Shown: positions 1 to 7,794 of the stretch, in pieces
Position numbering within the stretch: the first letter of the stretch is position 1
Layout: each line of letters opens with the position of its first letter
From: Sinorhizobium numidicum
GTDB lineage: Bacteria > Pseudomonadota > Alphaproteobacteria > Rhizobiales > Rhizobiaceae
Assembly (NCBI RefSeq): GCF_029892045.1
Contig: NZ_CP120368.1
Span: 3,534,001-3,598,000 of the forward strand
Direction: 5' to 3'
Length of the DNA: 64,000 nucleotides
The notes under the pieces: generated by a model
The model's database searches: none
What the model was told of the DNA's origin: nothing
The model's input: only the letters and a program-made list of their open reading frames with translations
Program-made: the position numbers and the translations under genes

Positions 1-294
1 TTTGACCGCGCAATCGGTCTGCGGCGTCGCGTCGACATCGGCGAGCCGCACGGCATTCGAAAAGCTCTCTGTGGTCGAATAGTCCACCGTGACACGCGCC
101 GGTCGGTCGACCCGCGTCCAGATCATGCCCGATTGCGTATCGACATCACCGGACTGCACGCCATGCAGAAATTCCGGCCTCCCGTAGCCGCGGGCATAAA
201 AGGGCGTCGCAAGCCCCGAAGAGGCGCCGAGGCCGGCCGCACCGGCGGATAAGAGGAAAGTGCGCCTGGTAAGCGTATTTCGAGCAGCAGCCAA
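1..294 (-). CDS. phoD: PhoD-family alkaline phosphatase, N-terminal part (runs off left edge)
   Basis: First 98 codons of a secreted phosphomonoesterase/phosphodiesterase of the PhoD family; the catalytic domain lies outside the window. Residues 9-14 read TRRTFL, a Tat signal motif, followed by an Ala/Gly-rich hydrophobic stretch, so export through Tat is expected. Residues 44-50 (HGVQSGD) and the later MIWTRVDRPA are the typical start of the PhoD N-terminal domain. The start is inferred to be TTG at 292-294 because GGAGG lies 6 bases upstream and no ATG is available in this frame before the Tat motif. A weak PHO-box-like repeat lies about 60 bp upstream. The family call is fairly secure; the exact substrate is not. 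Confidence 0.8.
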   Translation of the reverse strand, partial: MAAARNTLTRRTFLLSAGAAGLGASSGLATPFYARGYGRPEFLHGVQSGDVDTQSGMIWTRVDRPARVTVDYSTTESFSNAVRLADVDATPQTDCAVK

Positions 295-458
295 AGCCTG
301 CCTCCGTTTCGCGAATCATCGGTTTCTCGCGAGCGGACCATTGGCGCGCGCTGTGTCAGCGGCTTTACAGGCGGATGAAACTATTTGAACGGTTTGGCGA
401 CAGTTCTGTGACGCGCCGGTCAGCGCAGGTGCCTAGACGACCGGCTCTCTTAGTGCAT

Positions 459-680
459 CTAGTGAGTGAATTCGTACCGGTCTCTTATGTGCTCGTTGAA
501 GTAGCGGCCCGGGGAGTCTGCCTCTGTCAACTCCTCATAAACGCGCTTTGGAACATCGTAGTAACGATAAGCGCCGCGTCTGCCTACGAACCAGATGCTC
601 AACGTCCGATGGGGTATGTCGTACTTAACGCGCCTGATCACAGACGATTCCAGCGTTGCAGAGGCTTGCAGGACTGGCAT
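459..680 (-). CDS. KTSC domain-containing protein
   Basis: A 73-residue protein that is almost entirely one KTSC domain: YD near residue 20, then LSIWFVGRRGAYRYYDVP and the ending SPGRYFNEHIRDRYEF, matching the family pattern of a short strand-rich module with a conserved Tyr-Tyr-Asp-Val-Pro core. KTSC is found alone or fused to lysyl-tRNA synthetase-like and phage proteins; its biochemical role is not established, although nucleic-acid binding has been suggested. It stands alone between divergent and convergent neighbours, so context gives no function. Family assignment is confident, function unknown. Confidence 0.75.
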   Translation of the reverse strand: MPVLQASATLESSVIRRVKYDIPHRTLSIWFVGRRGAYRYYDVPKRVYEELTEADSPGRYFNEHIRDRYEFTH

Positions 681-798
681 TGTGAGTCCTCCGGCTGATG
701 TTCAAAAGCACTCATGCGCTATAACGACGCTAACCGCGGCTTTGATCCTCATACGTTGAGTTTACGAGTGGCGTTCGGCCACCTGGCTGCTATGAACG

Positions 799-2133
799 AT
801 GTCAGAATTGCACGAAGGTCTTTTTGCCTTGCCTCGATCGGACAGTCCCTCTCGTGACCGGCTCGAAACCATTCTCGCGCGGCTGGAGCAGCGCCGGAAC
901 GAAGAGCGGGTCTTCGTAAAACTCTACCCGGAAACGGCCCGCCCTGAAGCGGACGCCGCCGACCGAAGGCTGCAGGAGGGAAAAAGCCTTGGACCGCTCG
1001 ACGGCCGGATCGTCTCGATCAAGGACCTCTTCGATGTCGCCGGCGAGCCGACCCTTGCCGGCTCCATCATCCGCCGCAATGCGTCGCCGGCGAGCGCGGA
1101 CGCAGCGATCGTCCGACGGCTGCGCGCGGCCGGCGCCGTCGTCATCGGCAAGACGCACATGACCGAGTTCGCCTTCACCGCCGTCGGCCTCAATCCGCAT
1201 TATCCGCTGCCAGGCAACACGTTCGATGCGAGCCTCATTCCCGGCGGCTCCTCTTCCGGTGCGGCCGTATCGGTCGCGGAAGGCACGAGCGAGATCGCCA
1301 TCGGCTCCGATACCGGCGGCTCGGTGCGCATCCCGGCGGCCCTGAACGGTCTCGTCGGCTTCAAGCCGACAGCCCGCCGCGTGCCCTTGGATGGCGCCTT
1401 CCCCTTATCGCCGAGTCTCGATTCGATCGGCCCGCTCGCCCGTTCGGTCGCCGATTGTGCGCTTGCCGACGCGATCATGGCTGGCGACACGCCAAAGCCG
1501 CTTGCGCCGCTGTCGCTCAAGGGCTTGAAAATCGGCATTCCAAAGGGCGTTCTTCTCGAAAATCTCGCGCCGGACATCGCCGAGGCATTCGAAACAAGCC
1601 TGCAAATGCTCTCCCGCGCCGGGGCAAAGCTTGCCGAATGCAACGTCGATGACCTCCTCGCGCACTTCGCCGTGGCGACGTCGATCGGCTCCGTCGCCGG
1701 GCTCGAAGCGAGCCGCATCCATGCGAACTGGCTATTGGACGAGAACGCCGCGGTCGACATCCGCGTGAAATCCACCCTCCGCCGCCTCGCGGTGCCCGAC
1801 GCCGCAGTCGAAAACCTGCTGACAACGCGCCAGCGTCTGATGCGCGCAATGGACGAGCGGCTGACGCCCTATGACATGATCGTGCTGCCGACGACGCCGA
1901 TCGCCGCTGTCCCGATCTCCGCCGTGGAAGACGACGAGAGAGAATACCGGCGCGTCGAGGATCTGCTCTTGCGCAATACCGAGGTCGCCAACCAGTTTGA
2001 CCTCAACGCCGTCACGCTGCCGCTACGGGGCACGAGACTGCCGGCAGGATTGATGCTGATCGGCCGAAGCGGAACCGACGGGATGGTGATGGCTGCGGCT
2101 CTGTCAGCTGAGACGTTGCTGCAGGCTGGTTAA
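799..2133 (+). CDS. Amidase signature (AS) family amidase
   Basis: A 444-residue soluble hydrolase of the amidase-signature family, which cleaves carboxamides through a Ser-cisSer-Lys triad. The expected residues are visible: Lys75 in SIKDLFDV, the glycine/serine loop GGSSSGAA at 149-156 holding the cis-serine, and the nucleophile Ser175 in GSDTGGSVRIPA. Length is close to family members such as GatA-like amidases and aryl-amidases, but there is no GatB or GatC nearby and the C-terminal half is shorter than GatA, so a free-standing amidase with unknown substrate is more likely than an aminoacyl-tRNA amidotransferase subunit. The ATG at 799 has no strong ribosome site. Confidence 0.85.
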   Translation: MSELHEGLFALPRSDSPSRDRLETILARLEQRRNEERVFVKLYPETARPEADAADRRLQEGKSLGPLDGRIVSIKDLFDVAGEPTLAGSIIRRNASPASADAAIVRRLRAAGAVVIGKTHMTEFAFTAVGLNPHYPLPGNTFDASLIPGGSSSGAAVSVAEGTSEIAIGSDTGGSVRIPAALNGLVGFKPTARRVPLDGAFPLSPSLDSIGPLARSVADCALADAIMAGDTPKPLAPLSLKGLKIGIPKGVLLENLAPDIAEAFETSLQMLSRAGAKLAECNVDDLLAHFAVATSIGSVAGLEASRIHANWLLDENAAVDIRVKSTLRRLAVPDAAVENLLTTRQRLMRAMDERLTPYDMIVLPTTPIAAVPISAVEDDEREYRRVEDLLLRNTEVANQFDLNAVTLPLRGTRLPAGLMLIGRSGTDGMVMAAALSAETLLQAG

Positions 2134-2147
2134 CGGGAACTGCACGG

Positions 2148-2309
2148 CTAATGCTTTGTGGGAAACGTCGCGTCGTCACCAAGGATCCGAAGCGCATCCT
2201 CGAGCGCGGCAACCAGAATATCGGTCAGTTCGTCGCCATCATTGTGCATCAGGAACAGGGCTACGGCCGAATCCTGTGGGTCGCTGTAGTGCTCAACGTC
2301 GTTTGACAT
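2148..2309 (-). CDS. Small conserved-type hypothetical protein
   Basis: A 53-residue acidic protein starting MSNDVEHYSDPQDSAVAL and ending in a helix-like ILVAALEDALRILG. The start at 2309 is preceded by AGGA seven bases upstream; a longer reading to 2393 exists but its extra N-terminus is basic and unlike the rest. No domain recognised. It converges on the amidase, with stop codons 15 bp apart, and its upstream region is where the IS630 element inserted at 2515. Coding status is plausible but not proven. Confidence 0.45.
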   Translation of the reverse strand: MSNDVEHYSDPQDSAVALFLMHNDGDELTDILVAALEDALRILGDDATFPTKH

Positions 2310-2514
2310 CCCATCGTCCTTGGTTCGCCGCGTCACATTCCGGCTGTTGCCACGACCATAGGAAGGCCGACTTGCGCAGGGCTTGAGCGGCAATGCGCAA
2401 CGGCGTGCATGTCGAGCCTTCCGGATTTCGCGCCCTGTACCGGCCGAACCCGCACCGGTCCGTCAGGCGCGCTCGCGGGGCAGCGGTCATGTTTTTGCTC
2501 GCCCTGCCCTTCTA
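2310..2514. other. Intergenic region left of the IS630 element
   Basis: About 200 bp between the small hypothetical gene and the left IS630 end. A 65-codon minus-strand frame overlaps it but has no recognisable domain and is Arg/Cys-rich like a shadow frame. It probably holds the promoter of the small gene. Nothing else is visible. Confidence 0.4.
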
Positions 2515-2521
2515 GAGCGTT

Positions 2522-3470
2522 TCATGTTTTGACGGAAGCGTAGCCTGCGTTGGCCAGATAGTTTGAGCATTCGTGTGGTTCGATTGTCTGGACGAGCGCT
2601 CCGATGTGTCGCCAGGCGTCTTCGACGGTTCGCTTCTGGGCCTGCCGCATCCAGTGCTTGATCTTGGAGAAAGCCTGCTCGATCGGATTGAGATCCGGCG
2701 AATAGGGCGGCAGGAACCAGAGCCGTGCACCGGCCGCCTTTATGATCTGCCGGATAGCTGCCGATTTGTGGCTGCCGAGATTGTCCATGATGACGATATC
2801 GCCGGGTTTGAGCGCGGGCACGAGCTGTTGCTCGACATAGGCGCGGAAACACTGGCCGTTGATCGGTCCGTCGAAGACACAGGGAGCAGTCAGCCGATCG
2901 CTGCGCAAGGCACCGAGGAAGGTCAGCGTCCGCCAGTGGCCGTGCGGAGCAAAGGCACGCAGGCGCTTGCCCTTTGGTCCCCAGCCTCGAAGCGGTGTCA
3001 TGTTGGTCTTGATCCAGGTCTCGTCGATAAAGACCAGCCGCTCAGGATCGAGATTGCGCTGAAAGGTCTTCCATCGCTCCCGCCTGCGAGCGATGTCGGC
3101 GCGGGCTTGCTCAAGGGCGAACAGGGTTTTTTTTGAAGCGCAGTCCCTCGCGCCGGATGAATTCCCAGATCGTATTGTGGGAGACCGTGACGCCGCGTCT
3201 TGCCAGTTCATCCTTCAAGCCATGCAGCGTCAGATGCGGGTTCTGATTGAGCCGCTCGGCAATGAAAGCGCGATGCGGTTCCAGAATACGCTTGCGATGC
3301 CCGCCCATCTTGCCCGGTGCGCCAGAACCGGTCGCACGATAGCGCTGCGACCATTTCACCACGGACGAGACGGCAACTCCGAAGCGCGCCGCCACCACAC
3401 GGCTGGTCTCGCCGCTCAAAACCGCTGCCAAAACGCGGTCGCGAAGGTCGTTCGATAAGGGTCGCGTCAT
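2522..3470 (-). CDS. IS630-family transposase, two overlapping frames (orfA/orfB)
   Basis: OrfA (3470 down to 3111, 119 aa) carries the helix-turn-helix N-terminus with [21 protein letters not shown]. OrfB (open from about 3136 down to 2522) carries the DDE catalytic domain: FIDETWIKT (first Asp), [12 protein letters not shown] (second Asp) and [18 protein letters not shown] (Glu), all intact. The two frames join at a run of eight A on the coding strand (T run 3127-3134). Reading RFKK directly into TLFALEQ, as expected for a continuous protein, needs one base fewer, that is a +1 shift or a one-base transcriptional slip. IS630 members commonly use such a shift, so the gene may still be functional. 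Confidence 0.85.
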
Positions 3471-3578
3471 CCAATGCTGGCCTCCTTCCAGCCAGCATCT
3501 TGATGATGTGGACGCCCCCGCACCGGCTGCGGCTATGATGCCGGCCTGTCATCCGAAGCAGCAAGAGGAGCATTCACG

Positions 3579-4601
3579 ATGAAGATCACGATCATGGGAT
3601 TGGACCTGGCCAAGAGCGTGTTTCAGGCGCATGGCATCGACGAGACAGGCAACACCGTGCTCGTGAAGCGGTTGCATCGGAAGCAGATGCTGCCCTTCTT
3701 CTCAAAGCTACCATCATGCCTGATCGGGATGGAGGCGTGCGGAACAGCGCATCATTGGGCTCGCACGCTCGCGGCGATGGGGCACGAGGTCCGGCTCATC
3801 CCGCCGTCCTATGTGAAGGCCTATGTCAAGCGTGGCAAGAGCGACGCGCTGGATGCCGAAGCAATCTGCGAAGCCGTGCAGCGCCCGACGATGCGGTTCG
3901 TGCCTGTGAAGACGGTGGAGCAGCAGGGCATTCTCATGACCCACCGCGCGCGAGCGCTGCTCGTTCGCCAGCGCACCATGGTCGCAAATGCGCTGCGGGC
4001 GCATTTGGCAGAATTCGGCCTTGTCGCCAATCCCGGCATTGCCAATCTGGCCAAGCTGGCGCAGCAAGCGCTGTCCGATGAGGACGGCCTACCTTCTTAT
4101 GCACGCACTTCGCTGGATATTCTGATCCGGCAGATCATGGTGTTTACCGATGAGATTGCGGTGCTGGATCAGCAACTTCACGCTTGGCATGTCGACAGCG
4201 AAGCCAGTCGTAGGCTCGCAGCGATCCCCGGCCTCGGCGTAGTCACGGCCACGGCTGTTGCTGCCACCGTCACCGATCCCGATCAATTCCGTTCAGGTCG
4301 GCAATTTGCCGCTTGGCTCGGCCTGACGCCGCAACAGCATTCGACAGGGGGCAAAACCCAGCTCGGTGGCATCTCCAAGCAAGGAGACCGATATTTGCGC
4401 CGATTGCTGGTTGTCGGTGCTACCGCCGTCATCCGTCACACGAAGGACAAGGCAACACCCATGGCGAATTGGATCAGAAAGCTCTTGGAGAAAAAGCCGT
4501 TCAGGCTCGTCTCCGTCGCGCTCGCCAACAAGCTCGCGCGGATCGCATGGGTCGTACTGACCCGAAAGGAAGCTTATAGGGCTCATGAGCTGACGGCCTG
4601 A
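3579..4601 (+). CDS. IS110-family (IS1111-type) transposase/recombinase
   Basis: A 340-residue DEDD recombinase. The N-terminal RuvC-like domain shows GLDLAKSVFQAHG (first Asp, near residue 9), LIGMEACGTAHHW (Glu) and GKSDALDAEAICEA (paired Asp). The C-terminal Tnp20-like domain shows IPGLGVVTATA, then FAAWLGLTPQQHSTGGK with the candidate catalytic serine and GGISKQGDRYLRRLL. The frame is intact with no stop or shift, so the element could be active. These enzymes use a DEDD plus serine mechanism guided by an element-encoded bridge RNA; here the RNA would be in the long 3' end. The start ATG is preceded by GAGGAG with a suitable gap. Confidence 0.92.
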   Translation: MKITIMGLDLAKSVFQAHGIDETGNTVLVKRLHRKQMLPFFSKLPSCLIGMEACGTAHHWARTLAAMGHEVRLIPPSYVKAYVKRGKSDALDAEAICEAVQRPTMRFVPVKTVEQQGILMTHRARALLVRQRTMVANALRAHLAEFGLVANPGIANLAKLAQQALSDEDGLPSYARTSLDILIRQIMVFTDEIAVLDQQLHAWHVDSEASRRLAAIPGLGVVTATAVAATVTDPDQFRSGRQFAAWLGLTPQQHSTGGKTQLGGISKQGDRYLRRLLVVGATAVIRHTKDKATPMANWIRKLLEKKPFRLVSVALANKLARIAWVVLTRKEAYRAHELTA

Positions 4602-4846
4602 GTTCGATCCCAGACAACCCGAATTGGTAACGGCAGTCGATGATGTGTAACGATCGAGCCAATGGTGAGGCCAACCCGTCTGATTCAATGCGCTTCAAAA
4701 GCGCGCCAGCTTGATCAGGGACCTCACCGGCGGATTTCCATCAGGGCCAGCGGTCAAACTCTACGCCGCACAAACAGGCCGGACATATGAAAGCAACCGA
4801 TCAAACCATCCCCGACAAAAGGCCCTTGCCATAGGGGCGTCCACAT
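4602..4846 (+). ncRNA. Candidate bridge RNA (seekRNA) region of the IS1111-type element
   Basis: The long noncoding 3' end of the nested element holds no plausible gene. In IS1111-type elements the targeting RNA is encoded downstream of the recombinase, which fits this position. A block at 4776-4800 (AGGCCGGACATATG followed by AAGCAACCGA) recurs with few changes in the equivalent 3' end of the second element at 28238-28262, although the rest has diverged. The RNA boundaries and the target- and donor-binding loops cannot be fixed by eye. Confidence 0.45.
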
Positions 4847-4952
4847 ATGAATCACAACAACGACGATTCGGGAATCGGCAACGATTCAATCAAACACGGA
4901 AACGCTCTAGGCACGTTACACGACCACGCAAATTCAGTGTCGGAATGCGAGA

Positions 4953-5468
4953 ATGGCGAAGAAGACGAAGCGCGATGAGGTCTACTACCTCCAACGGCTC
5001 AAGACCGAGTTTCCGGACGTGCACGCCGCCTTCCTGGCCGGCAAGATCCCGTCGTTGCGCAAAGCCCTCGTCCTCGCCGGCCTGAAGCCGGAGCGAAGCC
5101 GGCTCGATAAGCTGAAGAATTCCTGGGCGAAGGCTACAGATACCGAGCGCGACACGTTCCTGACCTGGCTCGCGGCCACAGGCGCGATGCCCGCGAACGC
5201 GACATCATTCTCCACCCCCTCGCCGCCTGCCAATTTCCGGGCCACGGAAACCCGCATTGCAACCGGCCGCTACCTGCTTGCCTCCACGATCGCCGAGATC
5301 AAAACGATCATGGCCCGGCGGCGACTCACGCCCGACGACGTGATGCGCGAAATGGGTTTCCCCTCCGACGACCGCTCGCTGGCTCGCGCGCTTGGCCTGA
5401 ATGCAAGCCTGAGATTGACGGTGATCGCTGCATTGGAAGTGTGGTTGCGGAAGAATGCCGCGGATTGA
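4953..5468 (+). CDS. Hypothetical protein
   Basis: A 171-residue protein with a basic, helical N-terminal half (MAKKTKRDEVYYLQRLKTE) and a C-terminal part (IAEIKTIMARRRLTPDDVM) that looks like a small helical DNA-binding-type module, but I recognise no family. The ATG at 4953 follows GGAATGCGAGA. The right end of the IS630 element lies only 45 bp upstream, so the native promoter has probably been displaced and expression may now depend on the element. Low similarity in style to its neighbours and its place in the IS-rich stretch suggest accessory origin; this is inference. Confidence 0.6.
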   Translation: MAKKTKRDEVYYLQRLKTEFPDVHAAFLAGKIPSLRKALVLAGLKPERSRLDKLKNSWAKATDTERDTFLTWLAATGAMPANATSFSTPSPPANFRATETRIATGRYLLASTIAEIKTIMARRRLTPDDVMREMGFPSDDRSLARALGLNASLRLTVIAALEVWLRKNAAD

Positions 5469-5710
5469 TGGATGTTCCGGTATTTCGAGCGCGGAAAGCC
5501 GCGCTCCTGCAACATGAATCGAGGCGGCCTACTGCATGGTGGCCATCTAAAAAGACGCACAGCACTGTAGACCACGTGGTCTAGCCTATTTATTTGGGAG
5601 AATTGACCGGTCTGGGAGAGGATGACGATTTGTGCCGGATGAACGGACGACACGTCCGCTTTGCGGAGGTGTTGACGCCCCCGTGCAAGAAGCGTTCGGT
5701 CGAAGAATAA
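5469..5710. other. Intergenic region with palindrome and repeat remnant
   Basis: No gene is supported here. It holds a possible scrambled remnant of the two-hairpin repeat (about 5532-5569), a perfect 16-bp palindrome at 5568-5583, and a GTTGACGCCCCCG string near 5653 that resembles the terminal sequence of the IS110-type elements without a partner. Confidence 0.4.
5568..5583. promoter_or_regulatory. Perfect 16-bp palindrome, operator-like
   Basis: TAGACCACGTGGTCTA is a perfect dyad with no central gap. It lies about 130 bp upstream of the DUF429 pseudogene and 100 bp after the hypothetical gene. It could be a dimeric-regulator operator or simply the tip of a decayed repeat; nothing in the sequence distinguishes these. 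Confidence 0.25.
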
Positions 5711-6330
5711 ATGAGGTTCGGTAAAATCGCACTGCTCGGCGTCGACGTTGGCTACTCCCGCTTACGCCCGCCGCCACCGGCATCGCCTGGAGCGCTGGAG
5801 ACGACTGCGGCTCGGCAAAGATGCACAGCGATTGGGACCGCCGACAGCATCACATTCCGGCCTCGACGCCATTCGCCGTGATTGCCATCGATGGACCTTT
5901 GACGCCACCAACCGCACCCGACGATCTCGATCGCTTCTGTGACGCCTCTTCATCCGCGGCGCATTCCAGAAGCATTGCAAGCCGGGGCTTAGCCAGCGCG
6001 ACTATGGCCACGATCTGAGAAAAGCTGCCGCGCAGACCGCCGCGCAGGTGCAGCACCTCGCGGATGCAACAACGATCAACAAATCCGTTATCCTCGGCAC
6101 CGCGATTTGTCGAAGCCTTTCAGAACGCCTTTCTCGGAGTTCTTCTGTCCGACGAGCGCTTTGCCATATCCAAGGCGGCGAAACGCAAGGACTTCGACTG
6201 GCTTTACGATCACGCCGTCGAGACTGGCATTCTCGAAAGCCTAATTGAATTCAGCGGCTGGAGCGATGAACGCTTGCTTCAGAACGTCCTGACAGAAAGA
6301 GATTACGAAAAGTTGGCAGCCTGGATCTGA
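5711..6330 (+). pseudogene. DUF429-family protein, broken by several frameshifts
   Basis: Pieces of one DUF429-type protein appear in order but in changing frames. The N-terminus from ATG 5711 reads MRFGKIALLGVDVGYS; the frame then changes near 5757 to ATGIAW and FAVIAIDGPLTP; near 5935 it changes again to RLFIRGAFQKHCKPGLSQ and on to NKSVILGTAI; near 6108 it changes back to VEAFQNAFLGVLLSDERFA and runs to the stop at 6330. Three frame changes make a single sequencing error unlikely. The intact family is an RNase H-fold-like protein of unknown role. This is a decaying gene next to the IS-rich stretch and tRNA-Ser. Confidence 0.75.
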
Positions 6331-6683
<353 letters not shown>

Positions 6684-6986
6684 GCGGGGCCGGTTGGCGC
6701 CTTGTCGGCGCGGTCGGGTTCATAGCGGCAGTTTCTGTCGCTGGCAAGGGGCAGGAGGAAGAATATCTTTCAATATGGCGGCTTTCGCCTTGACAGCAAA
6801 GAGCGATTCCCGTAATTCGCGCAATGAAGTGGTGTGGTCTGCCCGCACCGCGCCGGGTAGAATTTGTGCCCGTTCACCGGCAGAGTTCAAGGGGTCTCCC
6901 GAAGCGCTCTGCTCAACCATCGACTGATAAAAAGACGGCCTTGCTGTTTCAAGCAAAGAGCCGGACCGAACATGAAAGGATAACGA
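6684..6986 (+). other. Leader and promoter region of rplU-rpmA
   Basis: About 300 bp with no gene. A possible vegetative promoter is CTTGAC at 6789-6794 and GTAATT 17 bases later, which would leave a leader of about 170 nt before rplU. A short hairpin (TTGCT/AGCAA around 6940-6956) lies near the end of the leader. Autoregulation of rplU by its own product through this leader is possible but not shown. Confidence 0.3.
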
Positions 6987-7361
6987 ATGTTCGCAGTCAT
7001 CAAGACCGGCGGTAAACAATACCGCGTGGCGGCCGACGACGTCATCACCATCGAAAAGCTGGAAGGCGTTGCTGGCGACAAGATTGAATTCACCGAGATC
7101 CTGATGGTCGGCGTCGGCGCCGATGCCACCATCGGCGCTCCGTTTGTCGAAGGTGCCGTCGTCAGCGCCGAAGTTGTGGACCAGGGCCGCGCCAAGAAGG
7201 TCATCGCCTTCAAGAAGCGCCGCCGCCAGAACTCCAAGCGTTCGCGCGGCCATCGCCAGCATCAGACGACCGTCCGCATCCTGGACATCGCTGCTGCCGG
7301 CGGCAAGGCGAAGAAGTCTTCGAAGAAGACCGAAGCCGCCGCTGAAGCTGCTGCAAACTGA
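6987..7361 (+). CDS. rplU: 50S ribosomal protein L21
   Basis: A 124-residue protein starting [18 protein letters not shown], the L21 signature opening, with [19 protein letters not shown] (the 23S rRNA-contacting basic segment) near residues 73-91. L21 binds domain VI of 23S rRNA in the large subunit. The C-terminus is longer than in E. coli L21 and Lys/Ala/Glu-rich ([16 protein letters not shown]), as in other rhizobia. The start has AAAGGA seven bases upstream. It is followed after 33 bp by rpmA, the usual operon partner. Confidence 0.98.
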   Translation: MFAVIKTGGKQYRVAADDVITIEKLEGVAGDKIEFTEILMVGVGADATIGAPFVEGAVVSAEVVDQGRAKKVIAFKKRRRQNSKRSRGHRQHQTTVRILDIAAAGGKAKKSSKKTEAAAEAAAN

Positions 7362-7394
7362 GTTCCGGGATCGAAGGTTTAAAGGAGAACACCA

Positions 7395-7664
7395 ATGGCA
7401 CACAAGAAAGCTGGCGGTTCGTCGCGCAACGGTCGCGATTCTGAGTCCAAGCGCCTTGGCGTGAAGAAGTTCGGCGGCGAAGCCGTCATTCCAGGCAACA
7501 TCATCGTGCGCCAGCGCGGCACGAAGTGGCACGCGGGCGCCAATGTCGGCCTCGGCAAGGACCATACGATTTTTGCGCTTACGGCAGGTAACGTGGACTT
7601 CCGTACGAAGGCCAATGGTCGCGTGTACGTGTCTGTAATGCCGAAAGCGGAAGCAGCGGAATAA
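7395..7664 (+). CDS. rpmA: 50S ribosomal protein L27
   Basis: An 89-residue L27 starting [19 protein letters not shown], the conserved flexible N-terminus that reaches toward the peptidyl-transferase centre, followed by [10 protein letters not shown] and the [10 protein letters not shown] motif. Second gene of the rplU-rpmA pair with an AAAGGAG site 7 bases before the ATG. A strong hairpin terminator lies about 75 bp after the stop, closing the operon before the acetyltransferase genes. Confidence 0.98.
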   Translation: MAHKKAGGSSRNGRDSESKRLGVKKFGGEAVIPGNIIVRQRGTKWHAGANVGLGKDHTIFALTAGNVDFRTKANGRVYVSVMPKAEAAE

Positions 7665-7738
7665 GCCGGTAGCGCTCTAAAACAGCCGGCGTCTCATCGA
7701 CCCGGCTGACGCACCGCAAGGTTCAAAAGCCAGACTTC

Positions 7739-7774
7739 AAAGGGGAGATGGGGCAATACCCAACTCCCCTTTTC
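7739..7774 (+). terminator. Rho-independent terminator after rpmA
   Basis: AAAGGGGAG (7739-7747) pairs with CTCCCCTTT (7764-7772), extended by GGG/CCC inside, around a short loop, and runs directly into TTTTCT. It lies between rpmA and the first acetyltransferase gene. Confidence 0.85.
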
Positions 7775-7794
7775 TCGTCTCTGGAGGATGAACC

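Larger units (their letters stand above)
3506..4846 (+). mobile_element. IS110-family (IS1111-type) element nested inside the IS630 element
   Basis: A 13-bp perfect inverted repeat, ATGTGGACGCCCC at 3506-3518 and its complement at 4834-4846, encloses one recombinase gene with a short 5' flank (about 70 bp) and a long 3' noncoding end (about 245 bp). That arrangement and the subterminal repeats are typical of the IS1111 branch of IS110. The exact ends may lie a few bases outside the repeats. The core GTGGACGCCCC is shared with the second IS110-family element at 28.2-29.5 kb although the two recombinases differ. Confidence 0.8.
2515..4907 (-). mobile_element. IS630-family insertion sequence, interrupted by an IS110-family element
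   Basis: The left end (GAGCGTTTCATGTTTTGA from 2515) and right end (reverse complement of TCAAACACGGAAACGCTC, ending 4907) form terminal inverted repeats, and each is flanked by TA (2513-2514 and 4908-4909), the target duplication used by IS630/Tc1 elements. Subtracting the roughly 1341 bp between the IS110-type repeats leaves about 1052 bp, a normal length for this family and close to what I recall for ISRm2011-2 of S. meliloti. The inner element sits between the transposase start and the right end, so the IS630 transposase is intact apart from its frame change but has lost its natural upstream end. Confidence 0.85.

Noticed and set aside
375..698. Plus-strand frame over the KTSC gene
   Set aside because: The minus-strand reading gives a recognisable KTSC domain; this one gives nothing.
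5640..5665. IS110-like end sequence GTTGACGCCCCCG
   Set aside because: Only one end-like string is present, with a mismatch and no partner, so an element cannot be claimed.
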